Positions 1 to 8,493 are shown, counted from the stretch's first letter. The stretch is DNA of 64,000 bases from Hyphomonas polymorpha PS728 (GCF_000685315.1 NZ_ARYM01000003.1:124001-188000), one strand, 5' to 3'. Translations and numbers: made by a program. Notes: generated from the letters alone by a model not told the origin.

Positions 1-898
1 CTGTCCGCATATAGGTGATGCGGCCTTCTTCGTAGAGTTTCTGGGCGGCCTGCATGGTGCGCTTGGCCGAGAAGCCGAGTTTGCGGCTGGCTTCCTGCTG
101 CAGCGTGGAGGTGATGAAGGGCGGGGGCGGGTTGCGCTTGACCGGCTTTGCCTCAACCGTGCTGACCGAATAGCCGCCGGCCTTGACGATTTCCAGCGCC
201 CGGTCTGCGTCGCCCTTGTTGCCAAGGGTGAACTTCTTCAGCGTCTCGCCATCCAGCGAATGGAGCCGGGCCTCGAAATGCGACCCATCGGGCGCGCGCA
301 GCTCGGCGGCGATGTTCCAGTATTCCTGAGGCCGGAACATCTCGATCTCGTTCTCGCGGTCGCACACGATGCGAAGCGCGACCGATTGCACCCGGCCGGC
401 CGAGCGGGAGCCCGGCAGCTTGCGCCAGAGGACGGGAGAGAGGTTGAAGCCGACGAGATAGTCCAGGGCCCGGCGGGCGAGGTAGGCGTCGACCAGTTCC
501 TCGTCGATCTTGCGCGGCTGTTCCATGGCTTGGGTCACGGCGCTCTTGGTGATGGCGTTGAACACCACCCGCTCGACCGCCATGTCCTTTTTCAGCGCCC
601 GGCGCTTTTTCAGCGCCTCGATCAGGTGCCAGGAGATGGCTTCGCCCTCGCGATCAGGGTCAGTCGCGAGGATGAGCGTATCTGCATCCTTCAGGGCGTT
701 GGCGATGTCGGAGATCCGCTTGGCGGATTTGGCATCGGCCTCCCAGACCATTTCGAAGTCGTTTTCGGGGTCAACCGAGCCGTTTTTCGACGGCAGATCC
801 CGGATATGCCCGTAGGACGCGAGGACTTTATAGTCCTTGCCCAGGTACTTGTTGATCGTTTTGGCCTTTGCCGGAGACTCGACGACGACAAGTTTCAT
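1..898 (-). CDS. topA: DNA topoisomerase I, N-terminal part (runs off the window)
   Basis: Type IA topoisomerase that relaxes negatively supercoiled DNA by single-strand passage. About 299 codons are present, beginning MKLVVVESPAKAKTINKYLG, the standard start of the Toprim domain. The Toprim acidic motif follows (ATDPDREGEAISWH), then the SAGRVQSVALR region. The reading frame leaves the window inside the catalytic motif TYMRT; the tyrosine at about residue 296 should be the one that forms the covalent 5'-phosphotyrosine link. The start is the ATG at 898-896, preceded on the minus strand by GAGGTGG. The C-terminal zinc-finger region lies outside. lptG begins a new unit upstream of it. Confidence 0.97.
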   Translation of the reverse strand, partial: MKLVVVESPAKAKTINKYLGKDYKVLASYGHIRDLPSKNGSVDPENDFEMVWEADAKSAKRISDIANALKDADTLILATDPDREGEAISWHLIEALKKRRALKKDMAVERVVFNAITKSAVTQAMEQPRKIDEELVDAYLARRALDYLVGFNLSPVLWRKLPGSRSAGRVQSVALRIVCDRENEIEMFRPQEYWNIAAELRAPDGSHFEARLHSLDGETLKKFTLGNKGDADRALEIVKAGGYSVSTVEAKPVKRNPPPPFITSTLQQEASRKLGFSAKRTMQAAQKLYEEGRITYMRT

Positions 899-970
899 GC
901 GGGGGGTCCACCTCTTCAAGGGCGGCAGAGATGGTCTGCCACGGCAGGGGCTGTCAAGGCCGGGACAGCG

Positions 971-2092
971 TCAGCCGTCTTCGCGGTAGGCAATGAAGGC
1001 CAGGCTGACGAACAGGAAGAACAGCGGCGGAGACCATGCGGCCACCGCCGCGGGCGCCGCCCCGGTTGCCCCCAGGCTGGAGGAAAATTGCGTGAAAAAA
1101 TAAAGCCCAATGGCCGCCATGACGCCGGTGGCCAGCAGTCTGGAAGTGCCCCCCAGACGCTGCAGGCGCAGGCAGGCCAGCGCCCCGATAAGGGCCATTG
1201 CGGTAAATAGCACGGGTGTCGCCGTAAGGGTGAACCAACGCATCGTATAACGCGAAGTGTCCAGTCCTGCGGCGCGCGTTTCAAAAATGAAGCGCGGCAA
1301 ATCCCAGAAACCGATGGTGTTGGGCGTGGCAAACTCGTCCAGCAGGCGGACTGCGTCCAGCGAGGTTGGGATCGCCAGCGTGGCACGCCGTTCCGGCACC
1401 TGATTGGGCAGGTTCTCGACCAGGTTCTCGAGCTGCCAGAAACCATCGTTCAAAACGGCTCGCTGAGCGTCGATCCGGCGCACAAAGGCAAAGTCATTGG
1501 TCGGCTGACGCCCATTATAAAGACGTTGCTCCTCGATGATCTTCACGCCGGTCAGCGTCCGGCCGCCATCTTCAACCCGGCGCGCATGGATCACATACTG
1601 GCTGGTATCGTCGCCCTGGCGCAGCCAGATGCCGGTTTCGCCCACCGCAACCGTGCCCCGGCCAATGTTCAGCAACCGGGCGCGTTCGGCCTCGTAAGAC
1701 TGGGCAAGGCTGGCGGTAAACGGGTTCAGCACCATGGATGAGAACAGGCCCAACATGATGCCCAGCACGATCACCGGCGTGAGGAACCGCCAGGCCGACA
1801 GGCCGCTTGCGCGGATGATCGAGAGTTCGGAACGCCGGTTCAGCCGGGTAAACGCCATCATCGTCGCTGCCAGAAGGGCGAAAGGCAGGGTCTGTTCGAC
1901 AATCATCGGCAGTTTCATGGCCGACAGGCGCAACGCGTCCAGCAGCGTGATCTCCACGTCGCTGCCAACGGTGCGCATCTGCTCCACCACGTCGATCATC
2001 ATGATCGCCAGCAGCAGGATAGCCAGCACCAGCGCGAGGCCCGAAAGACACTCGCGCAGGATATAGCGCTGGATGCGGGAAAACAGGGGCAT
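971..2092 (-). CDS. lptG: LPS export ABC transporter permease LptG
   Basis: Inner-membrane permease of the LptB2FG transporter, which extracts lipopolysaccharide and drives it along the Lpt bridge to the outer membrane. It has 373 residues. Family layout is visible: N-terminal helices (about residues 12-32 and 60-85), a periplasmic beta-jellyroll in the middle (about 125-265), and C-terminal helices (about 280-370). The segment RRSELSIIRASGLS is the coupling-helix region shared with LptF. Its ATG overlaps the lptF stop codon by one base (TGATG at 2094-2090), so the pair is translationally coupled. Confidence 0.93.
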   Translation of the reverse strand: MPLFSRIQRYILRECLSGLALVLAILLLAIMMIDVVEQMRTVGSDVEITLLDALRLSAMKLPMIVEQTLPFALLAATMMAFTRLNRRSELSIIRASGLSAWRFLTPVIVLGIMLGLFSSMVLNPFTASLAQSYEAERARLLNIGRGTVAVGETGIWLRQGDDTSQYVIHARRVEDGGRTLTGVKIIEEQRLYNGRQPTNDFAFVRRIDAQRAVLNDGFWQLENLVENLPNQVPERRATLAIPTSLDAVRLLDEFATPNTIGFWDLPRFIFETRAAGLDTSRYTMRWFTLTATPVLFTAMALIGALACLRLQRLGGTSRLLATGVMAAIGLYFFTQFSSSLGATGAAPAAVAAWSPPLFFLFVSLAFIAYREDG

Positions 2093-3234
2093 CAGGCGCG
2101 CGCTCCGGGTATGTATCCCGGTGGGGGCGGGGCAATCCTTTGTTTCCGCCCGATCCGGGCACCGCGTCCGAAATAGATCCAGCCCAGCATCAGGCTGGTC
2201 AGCACAGGCACGGCCCAGAGGGCAATATTGAGCTGCGGATCATCTGCCGCTGCCGATTGCAGCGCCAGATGCACCACCAGCACGAAGATCGCTCCGCTTG
2301 TCGCGATGCCGATCCGCTTGCTGTAGCCCTGCCGGCTGAAATCCCCGCCCAGAACGGCAAAGATTGCCAGCAACGCCATGACGATGTTGAGCAGGGGCGA
2401 GGTGAGGCGCGCATTCGCTTCGGCCAGGAAGCTATCGGCCTCCTTGTTCTCGAAATAGTTCCTCCGGTCCACGAACAGCAGCTCAAACAGGAATTTGTCG
2501 GACGCCTTGAGTACCAGTTCGGAATCTTCCTTCATGAAGTCCGTCAGGTCGAACATGTACTGGTCAAATTCCAGGACCGACAGCTGCTGGTTGGCATCCA
2601 GCTGCTGGCTGAGCGCGTCGCGCAAGAGAAGGGTGGGGTGCCCGTCGACCGTCACCAGCGCCGCCGACCGGGCGAGAATATCGGTCGGATAGTCCGGATC
2701 GGTCATGTCCGAAATCAACACGCCGCGCAGTTCCCCACCCACCTGGTCGCGCGCATAGAATGTGAGCCGTTCGCCATTGGAGGTGAACTGACCGGCCCGG
2801 AAAAGGGCTGCGGCAAGGTCTGCCCGCGCGTCGGCCACCGCCTCGCGCATCGCCCGCTGGGACATCGGCTGAACCCACAGGTTCACCGACATATGCGCCA
2901 GCATGCACACCACCGCCAACCGCATGACGGGCGAGGCAACCTGCCAACGCGTCATCCCGGCAGCCTGCGCCACCACGATTTCCGAATCCTTGTGGATACG
3001 GTTCAGCGACCAGACCCCGGCGACGAACAGCGCCAGCGGCAACAGCAGGGCAATCACCTGTGGCGAGCCGAGCATGACGATATAGAAATATGTGAGCGCC
3101 GACTGCCGGTTTTCCAGGATTACATCCGTGCGGGACAATCCCTGCGCCAACAGTGCGACCATCACGAGGCTGCCCACGATGATCAGCACGGCCTGCAGGA
3201 CCTGCCGGAATAGGTGCAGCTGGATCTTGGTCAT
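2092..3234 (-). CDS. lptF: LPS export ABC transporter permease LptF
   Basis: Partner permease of LptG in the LptB2FG complex. It has 380 residues, with N-terminal helices around 12-30 and 50-75, a coupling segment HKDSEIVVAQAAGM, a large periplasmic domain and three C-terminal helices. It is first in the lptF-lptG pair and is transcribed divergently from pepA across a 120-base gap (3235-3355) that must hold both promoters. The lptFG/pepA divergent arrangement is common in alpha- and gammaproteobacteria, which supports the call. A proline-rich cytoplasmic tail follows the last helix. Confidence 0.92.
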   Translation of the reverse strand: MTKIQLHLFRQVLQAVLIIVGSLVMVALLAQGLSRTDVILENRQSALTYFYIVMLGSPQVIALLLPLALFVAGVWSLNRIHKDSEIVVAQAAGMTRWQVASPVMRLAVVCMLAHMSVNLWVQPMSQRAMREAVADARADLAAALFRAGQFTSNGERLTFYARDQVGGELRGVLISDMTDPDYPTDILARSAALVTVDGHPTLLLRDALSQQLDANQQLSVLEFDQYMFDLTDFMKEDSELVLKASDKFLFELLFVDRRNYFENKEADSFLAEANARLTSPLLNIVMALLAIFAVLGGDFSRQGYSKRIGIATSGAIFVLVVHLALQSAAADDPQLNIALWAVPVLTSLMLGWIYFGRGARIGRKQRIAPPPPGYIPGARA

Positions 3235-3355
3235 AAGCGGGGCGCGGGCACTCTAGCGTCCAGAAATCGAACCGGAATTGGCAGCATTTCTCTAGCTAAC
3301 GAGTTGCGCTTGGCGCGTCGATGCTTAGTTTCCGCTTCAAACGGAGTTTCCACAC

Positions 3356-4822
3356 ATGAAGATTACATTCGCAGAAGCCGCAAAGGCCGACATCGCCGCT
3401 TTCATCGCCGATGAAGGGGCTGGTCTGCCGGGCAGCGCAGAAGCGCTCGACAAGGCCGCGGGCGGTCTGATCGCTGAAGCCATCGAGGGGGGGCGATTCG
3501 ACGGCAAGGTTGGCCAGCAGGTGGCGGTTGTGCTGCCCAAGGGTTCGGACGCGCGCCGCGCTGTCGTTCTGGGCGGTGGCAAGCCGAAGAAGCGCGACGC
3601 TCGCGCCCTGGAGAATATCGGCGCCCATTTCATCAAGGCGTTTGCTTCCTCCGGCTTCAAGTCGGCCTCGATTACCGTTCACACCGCCGAGGAAGCTGCG
3701 CGTATCGCCGCCGGCGCCAAGCTCGCCGCCTACCGCTTCGACACCTATTTCACCAAACTCAAATCCGACCAGAAGCCCAGCCTTTCGGGCCTGACCATCG
3801 TGTGTGACGATCCCAAGGCCGCCAAGGCTGCTTTCGTCCTGCTGGACGCTGCTACGGACGGTACCTATCTGGCGCGCGACCTCGTCAACATGCCGCCCAA
3901 CGACCTTCACCCGGAAAGCTTTGCCGAGAAGATCAAGGAACTCGCCGATCTGGGCGTGGAAGTGGAAGTCCTCGGCGAGAAGCAGATGGCCAAGCTCGGC
4001 ATGGGCGCGCTGCTCGGCGTCGGCCAGGGTTCGGTGAAGGAAAGCCAGCTTGGCATCATGAAATGGAATGGCGGCAAGCCGGGTGAGGATCCGGTCATCC
4101 TCGTCGGCAAGGGCGTCTGCTTTGATACGGGCGGCGTCTCGCTGAAGCCTGGCCCCGGCATGGAAGAGATGCGCGGCGACATGGGCGGCGCGGCGGCAGT
4201 CACCGGCACGATGCGCGCGCTCGCCCAGGCCAAAGCCAAGGTGAACGTCGTCGGCCTCATCGGCCTTGTGGAAAACATGCCCGATGGCAACGCCATCCGC
4301 CCCGGCGATATTCTCCGCTCGGCCTCCGGCCAGACCATCGAAGTGCAGAACACCGACGCCGAAGGCCGTCTCGTTCTGTGTGACGTGCTCTGGTACGCGC
4401 AGGAGCATTTCAAGCCGAAAGCCATTGTGGACCTTGCCACGCTGACCGGTGCCATCGTCATCTCCCTCGGCCACCATCATGCCGGCCTCTTCACCAACAG
4501 TGATGACCTGGCCGACGAGCTGACCAAGGCGGGTCTCGCCGAAGGTGAGCGCGTGTGGCGCCTGCCGATGGGCTCGGAATACGACTCGCTGCTCAAGTCG
4601 AAGTTCGCAGACATGCGTAACATCGGCGGGCGCGCAGCCGGCTCGATCACGGCAGCGCAGTTCCTCAAGCGTTTCGTCAAAGACGGCGTGCGCTGGGCGC
4701 ATATCGACATCGCTGGCGTTGCCTGGGTCGAAGGCGAGAAGTCGCCAACTGATCCGAGCTGGGCATCGGGCTACGGTCCGCGCCTGCTCAGCCGCTGGAT
4801 TGTGGATAACTACGAGGCGTAA
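3356..4822 (+). CDS. pepA: Cytosolic leucyl aminopeptidase (M17)
   Basis: Dinuclear-metal aminopeptidase of family M17 that removes N-terminal residues from peptides in the cytoplasm. It has 488 residues with no signal peptide. The C-terminal catalytic half carries the metal and active-site motifs GKGVCFDTGGVSLK, MRGDMGGAA and the family signature NTDAEGRLVL. The N-terminal third is the variable macro-like domain. holC lies downstream, as in many proteobacteria. A second M17 enzyme with a signal peptide is present at 30135-31673. Confidence 0.95.
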   Translation: MKITFAEAAKADIAAFIADEGAGLPGSAEALDKAAGGLIAEAIEGGRFDGKVGQQVAVVLPKGSDARRAVVLGGGKPKKRDARALENIGAHFIKAFASSGFKSASITVHTAEEAARIAAGAKLAAYRFDTYFTKLKSDQKPSLSGLTIVCDDPKAAKAAFVLLDAATDGTYLARDLVNMPPNDLHPESFAEKIKELADLGVEVEVLGEKQMAKLGMGALLGVGQGSVKESQLGIMKWNGGKPGEDPVILVGKGVCFDTGGVSLKPGPGMEEMRGDMGGAAAVTGTMRALAQAKAKVNVVGLIGLVENMPDGNAIRPGDILRSASGQTIEVQNTDAEGRLVLCDVLWYAQEHFKPKAIVDLATLTGAIVISLGHHHAGLFTNSDDLADELTKAGLAEGERVWRLPMGSEYDSLLKSKFADMRNIGGRAAGSITAAQFLKRFVKDGVRWAHIDIAGVAWVEGEKSPTDPSWASGYGPRLLSRWIVDNYEA

Positions 4823-4846
4823 TTGCCCCGCTCTCATCGCTCGTCA

Positions 4847-4947
4847 CCCTCGACGGGCAACGCCCGTCTGAGGGCCCATCTCCAAACCTCACCGTCTGCG
4901 AAAGCGGAAGGGGCAGGAGATGGGCGCTCAGATGGCTTTCAGCCATC
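4847..4947. repeat. Composite REP-like hairpin element
   Basis: Three nested or adjacent inverted repeats lie in the pepA-holC gap. GACGGGC/GCCCGTC with a 3-base loop is at 4852-4868, flanked by CCCT/AGGG. The arms GCCCATCTCC (4874-4883) and GGAGATGGGC (4916-4925) enclose 32 bases. GATGGCT/AGCCATC with loop TTC is at 4931-4947. The density of perfect stems in non-coding DNA suggests a dispersed REP/BIME-type element or an RNA-level structure rather than a simple terminator, since no T-tract follows. Confidence 0.6.
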
Positions 4948-5000
4948 GGGCGTGAACAACGGGTAGGTTCCTTTATCCGTTGCCCCCGGCTTGCAACCCT

Positions 5001-5030
5001 GCTCATCCTGAGCGAAGTCCAAGGACGAGC
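5001..5030. repeat. REP-like imperfect palindrome
   Basis: The arms GCTCATCCT and AGGACGAGC flank GAGCGAAGTCCA. This CATCCTGAGCGAAGTC-type sequence resembles palindromic units dispersed in many alphaproteobacterial genomes (recollection, not searched here). It ends just before the holC ribosome-binding site (AGAGGAG at 5031-5037). Confidence 0.5.
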
Positions 5031-5048
5031 AGAGGAGCGCGCCGCAAA

Positions 5049-5522
5049 GTGTCCCAGCCAGCAGCCCCCGAATGGTGGTTCTACCATCTCTCGCGCAGCG
5101 CGCTGGAAGAGGCGGCCGCGCCGCTTCTGCAGAAATGCCTCGAAGTCGGCTGGCGCGTGCTGGCCGTTTCTCCGCGTGCGGAGCGCCTCGCCAAGCTCGA
5201 CGCGGTGCTCTGGACGTTTGAGGACGCTTCCTTCCTGCCGCATGGCCAGGCCGATGCGCCGGGGCTGGATGTCGCCCGCCAGCCGGTGCTGCTCTCAGCC
5301 AAGCTCGCCAACGCCAACAACGCCGAAGCCCTGATGCTGATGGACGGCGTGGAAGCGCCGGTGGACGCCGCCTTCAAGCGCTGCATGGTGATGTTCGAGG
5401 ACGCCGACACCGGCACCCGCAACAAGGCCCGCGCCCAGTTCAAAGCTGCCAAGGACGCTGGATTAGTGACGCGCTATTTTCAGCAGACGGAGCGTGGCGG
5501 CTGGAAAGAGGCGGGGGTTTAA
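5049..5522 (+). CDS. holC: DNA polymerase III chi subunit
   Basis: Chi subunit of the clamp-loader complex, which in the known family contacts single-strand-binding protein. It has 157 residues, begins VSQPAAPEWWFYHLSRSALE and matches the HolC pattern: YHL...ALE, the LLQKCLEVGWRVLAVSP stretch, a WTF...SFLPHG segment and QPVLLS. I choose the GTG at 5049 because AGAGGAG lies 11 bases upstream and the protein aligns from there. An upstream in-frame ATG at 4980 would translate the REP-like palindrome and is unlikely. Position after pepA is conserved. Confidence 0.85.
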   Translation: MSQPAAPEWWFYHLSRSALEEAAAPLLQKCLEVGWRVLAVSPRAERLAKLDAVLWTFEDASFLPHGQADAPGLDVARQPVLLSAKLANANNAEALMLMDGVEAPVDAAFKRCMVMFEDADTGTRNKARAQFKAAKDAGLVTRYFQQTERGGWKEAGV

Positions 5523-5527
5523 TCAAC

Positions 5528-5836
5528 ATGAAACGTCCCAAAGTGCGTCTGTCGCGTCTTAGAGACATCGGCTGGAGGCTCTGGGACCCAATCGGCTTGT
5601 TGGCAAATGCCGCGAGCTGGGAAACTTGCGGATTTGAAGACGAGTACGATGGCTATCTGATGCGTGCTGCAACGATGGTTCGAGATGGTGAAGCTGCAAG
5701 CGTTGTCGTAGATTACTTAATCTGGGCGGAGATAGAGAATATGGGTCTTTCTCTATCGCCGGACGCTCGAGAGAGGGCGGAGGCGGTTGTGAAGGCAATT
5801 CAGTCAGACGAACAGATTTGGTCCAACTTGTCCTAG
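5528..5836 (+). CDS. Conserved hypothetical protein, DUF1871-like
   Basis: A 102-residue soluble protein with no signal or membrane segment. The segments WDPIGLL, FEDEYDGYLMRAA and YLIWAEIENMGL recall a widespread small family with a WDPIG...DEYD..L pattern. I recognise it only as a conserved hypothetical, and the DUF1871-type assignment is tentative. It begins five bases after the holC stop, but its base composition is clearly more AT-rich than its neighbours and its codon use is less biased. That suggests later acquisition. It runs convergently into the yjdM gene. Confidence 0.6.
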   Translation: MKRPKVRLSRLRDIGWRLWDPIGLLANAASWETCGFEDEYDGYLMRAATMVRDGEAASVVVDYLIWAEIENMGLSLSPDARERAEAVVKAIQSDEQIWSNLS

Positions 5837-5838
5837 AC

Positions 5839-6177
5839 TCACCCCTTCTTCACAAACTCCGATTTCAGCCCCATCGCGCCCACGCCGTCGATCTTGCAGT
5901 CGATGTCATGGTCGCCGTCCACGAGGCGGATGTTCTTCACCTTGGTGCCGCGTTTCACGACCAGGGACGAACCCTTCACCTTCAGGTCCTTGATCACCGT
6001 CACCGTGTCGCCATCGGCCAGCACATTGCCGACCGAGTCCTTCACCACCTTCGGCCCGTCTTCAGCGGCGGCCTCGCCCGGCGCCCATTCATGCGCGCAT
6101 TCGGGGCACACCAGCAGGGCGCCGTCTTCATAGGTGAGGGTGGAGCCGCATTTGGGGCAGGAGGGAAGGTCGGACAT
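5839..6177 (-). CDS. yjdM: Zinc-ribbon protein of the PhnA/YjdM family
   Basis: A 112-residue protein with an N-terminal zinc ribbon ([21 protein letters not shown], about residues 7-27; ligands Cys-X2-Cys twice). It is followed by the compact C-terminal domain typical of PhnA/YjdM ([26 protein letters not shown]...[20 protein letters not shown]). The family is named from a phosphonate locus but has no proven role in C-P cleavage. The start at 6177 gives a protein beginning [11 protein letters not shown]. An upstream extension would run into non-conserved proline-rich sequence. It is convergent with the small hypothetical gene. Confidence 0.88.
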   Translation of the reverse strand: MSDLPSCPKCGSTLTYEDGALLVCPECAHEWAPGEAAAEDGPKVVKDSVGNVLADGDTVTVIKDLKVKGSSLVVKRGTKVKNIRLVDGDHDIDCKIDGVGAMGLKSEFVKKG

Positions 6178-6331
6178 GGGCAGGGGTCTTTCGAATGGCG
6201 GGGCCTCAACGCCCCTAATCCCCGGCGGGCACCACTGCAACCCCCGGTATGTCCCCGCTTGCCCCGGCGGGCAGGCGCCGCTATAGGCCCGGCAAATCCC
6301 CGGAAACAACCAGAACTACAGGAAGCCCCTC

Positions 6332-6754
6332 ATGGCCGTGCAGCGCACCTTTTCCATCATCAAGCCCGACGCCACCGAGCGTAACCTCACCGGCGCCATC
6401 AACGCCGTGATCGAGAAAGCCGGCCTGCGCATCGTCGGCCAGCGCCGCATCCAGATGACGCGCGCCCAGGCTGAGCGTTTCTATTCGGTTCACTCGGCCC
6501 GCCCCTTCTTCGGCGAGCTGGTGGATTTCATGATCTCCGGCCCGGTCGTCGTCCAGGTTCTGGAAGCTGAAGACGCCATCGCGAAATACCGCGAAGTGAT
6601 GGGCGCCACCAATCCGGCCGACGCCGCTGAAGGCACCATCCGCAAGCTGTTTGCCAAGTCGATCGGCGAGAATTCGGTCCACGGTTCGGACTCGGCTGAA
6701 AACGCCGCCATCGAGATCGCTCAGTTCTTCTCCGAAGCTGACATCACCGCCTAA
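6332..6754 (+). CDS. ndk: Nucleoside diphosphate kinase
   Basis: Transfers the gamma-phosphate of ATP to NDPs through a phosphohistidine. It has 140 residues, the usual bacterial length. Motifs are [14 protein letters not shown] at the N-terminus, the Kpn-loop region [11 protein letters not shown], and the active-site signature NSVHGSDS with the phosphorylated histidine. AGGAAG lies upstream of the ATG. A strong intrinsic terminator follows at 6783, so it is probably monocistronic. Confidence 0.97.
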   Translation: MAVQRTFSIIKPDATERNLTGAINAVIEKAGLRIVGQRRIQMTRAQAERFYSVHSARPFFGELVDFMISGPVVVQVLEAEDAIAKYREVMGATNPADAAEGTIRKLFAKSIGENSVHGSDSAENAAIEIAQFFSEADITA

Positions 6755-6782
6755 GCGGCGCGCCCCAGGGCGAAACATCAAG

Positions 6783-6815
6783 CCGGAGGCTGGGCCCGCC
6801 CGCCTCCGGTTTTTT
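6783..6815 (+). terminator. Rho-independent terminator of ndk
   Basis: A perfect 8-bp stem CCGGAGGC (6783-6790) / GCCTCCGG (6802-6809) with an 11-base loop is followed by six Ts at 6810-6815, 28 bases after the ndk stop. Confidence 0.9.
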
Positions 6816-6816
6816 G

Positions 6817-6862
6817 TGTCCGGAATTGTCCCATCGCTGTCCGAAACTGTCCGGATTTGTCC
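6817..6862. repeat. Five TGTCC motifs phased at one helical turn
   Basis: TGTCC occurs at 6817, 6827, 6838, 6848 and 6858, with spacings 10, 11, 10 and 10 bp. The fuller unit is roughly TGTCCGRAWY. All copies therefore face the same side of the helix. The array sits between the convergent ndk and DUF1003 genes, directly after the ndk terminator, where no promoter is expected. It could be a cooperative protein-binding array or a relic of tandem duplication. Confidence 0.65.
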
Positions 6863-6916
6863 ATGAGAGGGCTGGCGTTGTCACGGGAATGACGCCCGCT
6901 GACCCGGTTTTGAGGC

Positions 6917-7630
6917 CTAATTGCGGGCGCCGTCGCCCCGCGCGGCTTCTTCGAGAAGCTCGATCTGAAGCCTCTGGATCGAGGCAAGCCTTTCCCACTG
7001 GCGGTGCAGGTGAAGGTCCAGTTTCTCGTGCAGGTGCCGAATTTCCAGCTCCGCCTTGAGGTTCACCTTATAGTCGTTCTCCGAACGTAGCCTGTCCTTT
7101 GCCTCCTGGCGGCGCTGGCTCATCATGATGATAGGCGCCTGCAAGGCCGCAATACAGGAGAGGACCAAATTCAATAAAATGAAGGGGTAAGGGTCAAACC
7201 TGCCCAGGATGAATCCCGTGGCGTTTACCAGCATCCAGACTATCAGGATGAAGCAGAACAGCAGGATGAACGTCCAGGAACCGCCAAACCGCGCCACAGC
7301 GTCAGCGGCCCGCTCGCCAAAGCTGCGCGCATCGTCCCAGCCGGCATCTGGCTCATCGGCCACCAGGGTGCCCGTCTCCAGGCTCTGCAGAACCTGTTCG
7401 TCGAGCGCTGTCAGCTCGCCGCGCTCCTTTTCCAGCAACTGCTCAAGATACAGCCGCCGCATCCTCGCAATATCAGGCAGGCAGACATGCTGGTCCGGCT
7501 GGATGTCAGGCAATTGCGCGCGCAGGGCCGCCTGCGTGCCCGGCGTTGAGTCGCACACTCGCCGGACTTCCGCGAGAGAGAAGGTCTTGTGACATACCGC
7601 GCAGGTAACGTCGCCAGTATCCGCAGCCAT
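6917..7630 (-). CDS. DUF1003 inner-membrane protein
   Basis: A 237-residue membrane protein of the DUF1003 family, whose function is not established. The N-terminal part has CAVCHKTF (possible metal site, Cys10 and Cys13). Two transmembrane segments lie at about 117-139 and 147-168, with the conserved link RFDPYPFILLNLVLS. The C-terminal third is a charged, helical region rich in Arg, Glu and His (ELEIRHLHEKLDLHLHRQWE). It is divergent from the DUF883 gene across an AT-rich 105-base gap. Confidence 0.85.
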   Translation of the reverse strand: MAADTGDVTCAVCHKTFSLAEVRRVCDSTPGTQAALRAQLPDIQPDQHVCLPDIARMRRLYLEQLLEKERGELTALDEQVLQSLETGTLVADEPDAGWDDARSFGERAADAVARFGGSWTFILLFCFILIVWMLVNATGFILGRFDPYPFILLNLVLSCIAALQAPIIMMSQRRQEAKDRLRSENDYKVNLKAELEIRHLHEKLDLHLHRQWERLASIQRLQIELLEEAARGDGARN

Positions 7631-7735
7631 CAGCTTTTCCCATTCAGAGTAAAATTGGCCGGTTAACCTTCATCCAAAAACAATAAAAATCTGATATTGC
7701 AAATGCTGGAAGTAAATTTTCAGGTAGTATGTCCC

Positions 7736-8074
7736 ATGTCCAAAGCGCCCAAAAATACCGAAGCAAAACAAGGCTCAGAAGACCTGGAAGCCCGGCTGGT
7801 ATCGCTGCGTGCGGAGATTGATGAGATCATGGCGGCTCTCGCGGAAAAGGCACAGGCTGAGGCTGAAGAAGCAACGCAATCTGCTGCAGATACTGCAGAA
7901 GACATTGGCGAGGAAGTTCTCAAGGAAGCCCGCCGTGCCCTGAAACAGATCCACAAGCAGGCCAATTCGCTGGAGAAGACGCTGGGCGTGCAGACCCGCG
8001 CCAACCCGCTGCAGACACTGCTGATCGCCTTTGGCGCCGGCTTCGTTGTTTCGCTGCTGATGACGCGCCGCTGA
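7736..8074 (+). CDS. DUF883/YqjD-like membrane-anchored protein
   Basis: A 112-residue protein with a long alanine- and glutamate-rich amphipathic helix (about 14-85) followed by one C-terminal membrane anchor ending in MTRR. That is the architecture of YqjD/ElaB (DUF883), which in E. coli binds ribosomes in stationary phase. The start is taken at ATG 7736 (MSKAPKNTE); in-frame alternatives at 7697 (TTG) and 7703 (ATG) lack ribosome-binding sites. Its stop codon overlaps the ATG of the next gene by one base, as expected for a yqjD-yqjE-like pair. Confidence 0.7.
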   Translation: MSKAPKNTEAKQGSEDLEARLVSLRAEIDEIMAALAEKAQAEAEEATQSAADTAEDIGEEVLKEARRALKQIHKQANSLEKTLGVQTRANPLQTLLIAFGAGFVVSLLMTRR

Positions 8075-8493
8075 TGTTGTCTTTCTTGTCGTCGTTGCTG
8101 CAGGGCCAGGTAGGCGAGCAGGTGAACCGGGGCATCAAGGGCCTTGGCACGCTTGCCGTCGTCGGTGTCATGCTGCTCACGGCTTACATCGCGGCTGTGG
8201 CGGCGCTGGCATTGTTCCTGGCGGAACGGATGAGCCCCTGGGCCGCCGCTGCCTTCATCGCGCTCGGCTTTTCCCTGATGGCAGGGGCGATCCTGCTGGT
8301 CATGTCGATGAAGAATAACGCGGAGAACCGCGCCGAAGAGGCCGCTGCCAAAGCCCGTCAGGACGCGCAGCAACAGATGCTTTCGGCCCTCACGGGCGGA
8401 GAAGGCGGCGGCAAGCAGGCGATGGTGATCGCCGCGATTGCCGGCATCGTGCTTTCCAGCCTGCTCGGCAAGGGCGATGGCGACGACGACTAA
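8074..8493 (+). CDS. Phage-holin-family (YqjE-like) membrane protein
   Basis: A 139-residue protein with two adjacent transmembrane helices (about 26-50 and 58-82), an Ala/Gln/Glu-rich cytoplasmic helix, and a third hydrophobic segment near the C-terminus (about 116-130) ending in an acidic tail (GDGDDD). The layout matches the holin-like superfamily that includes E. coli YqjE, commonly encoded next to a DUF883 protein as here. The holin name reflects topology; there are no phage genes nearby. Confidence 0.65.
   Translation: MLSFLSSLLQGQVGEQVNRGIKGLGTLAVVGVMLLTAYIAAVAALALFLAERMSPWAAAAFIALGFSLMAGAILLVMSMKNNAENRAEEAAAKARQDAQQQMLSALTGGEGGGKQAMVIAAIAGIVLSSLLGKGDGDDD

Noticed and set aside
3296-4837. 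Long open frame (513 codons) antisense to pepA
   Set aside because: It is a by-product of high GC and strong third-position bias; the pepA frame carries all family motifs and the antisense product is His/Arg/Gly-rich with no recognisable domain.
8074-8493. Holin-like protein as a sign of a prophage
   Set aside because: No phage structural, lysin or integrase genes nearby; pairing with a DUF883 gene fits the chromosomal yqjD-yqjE type.
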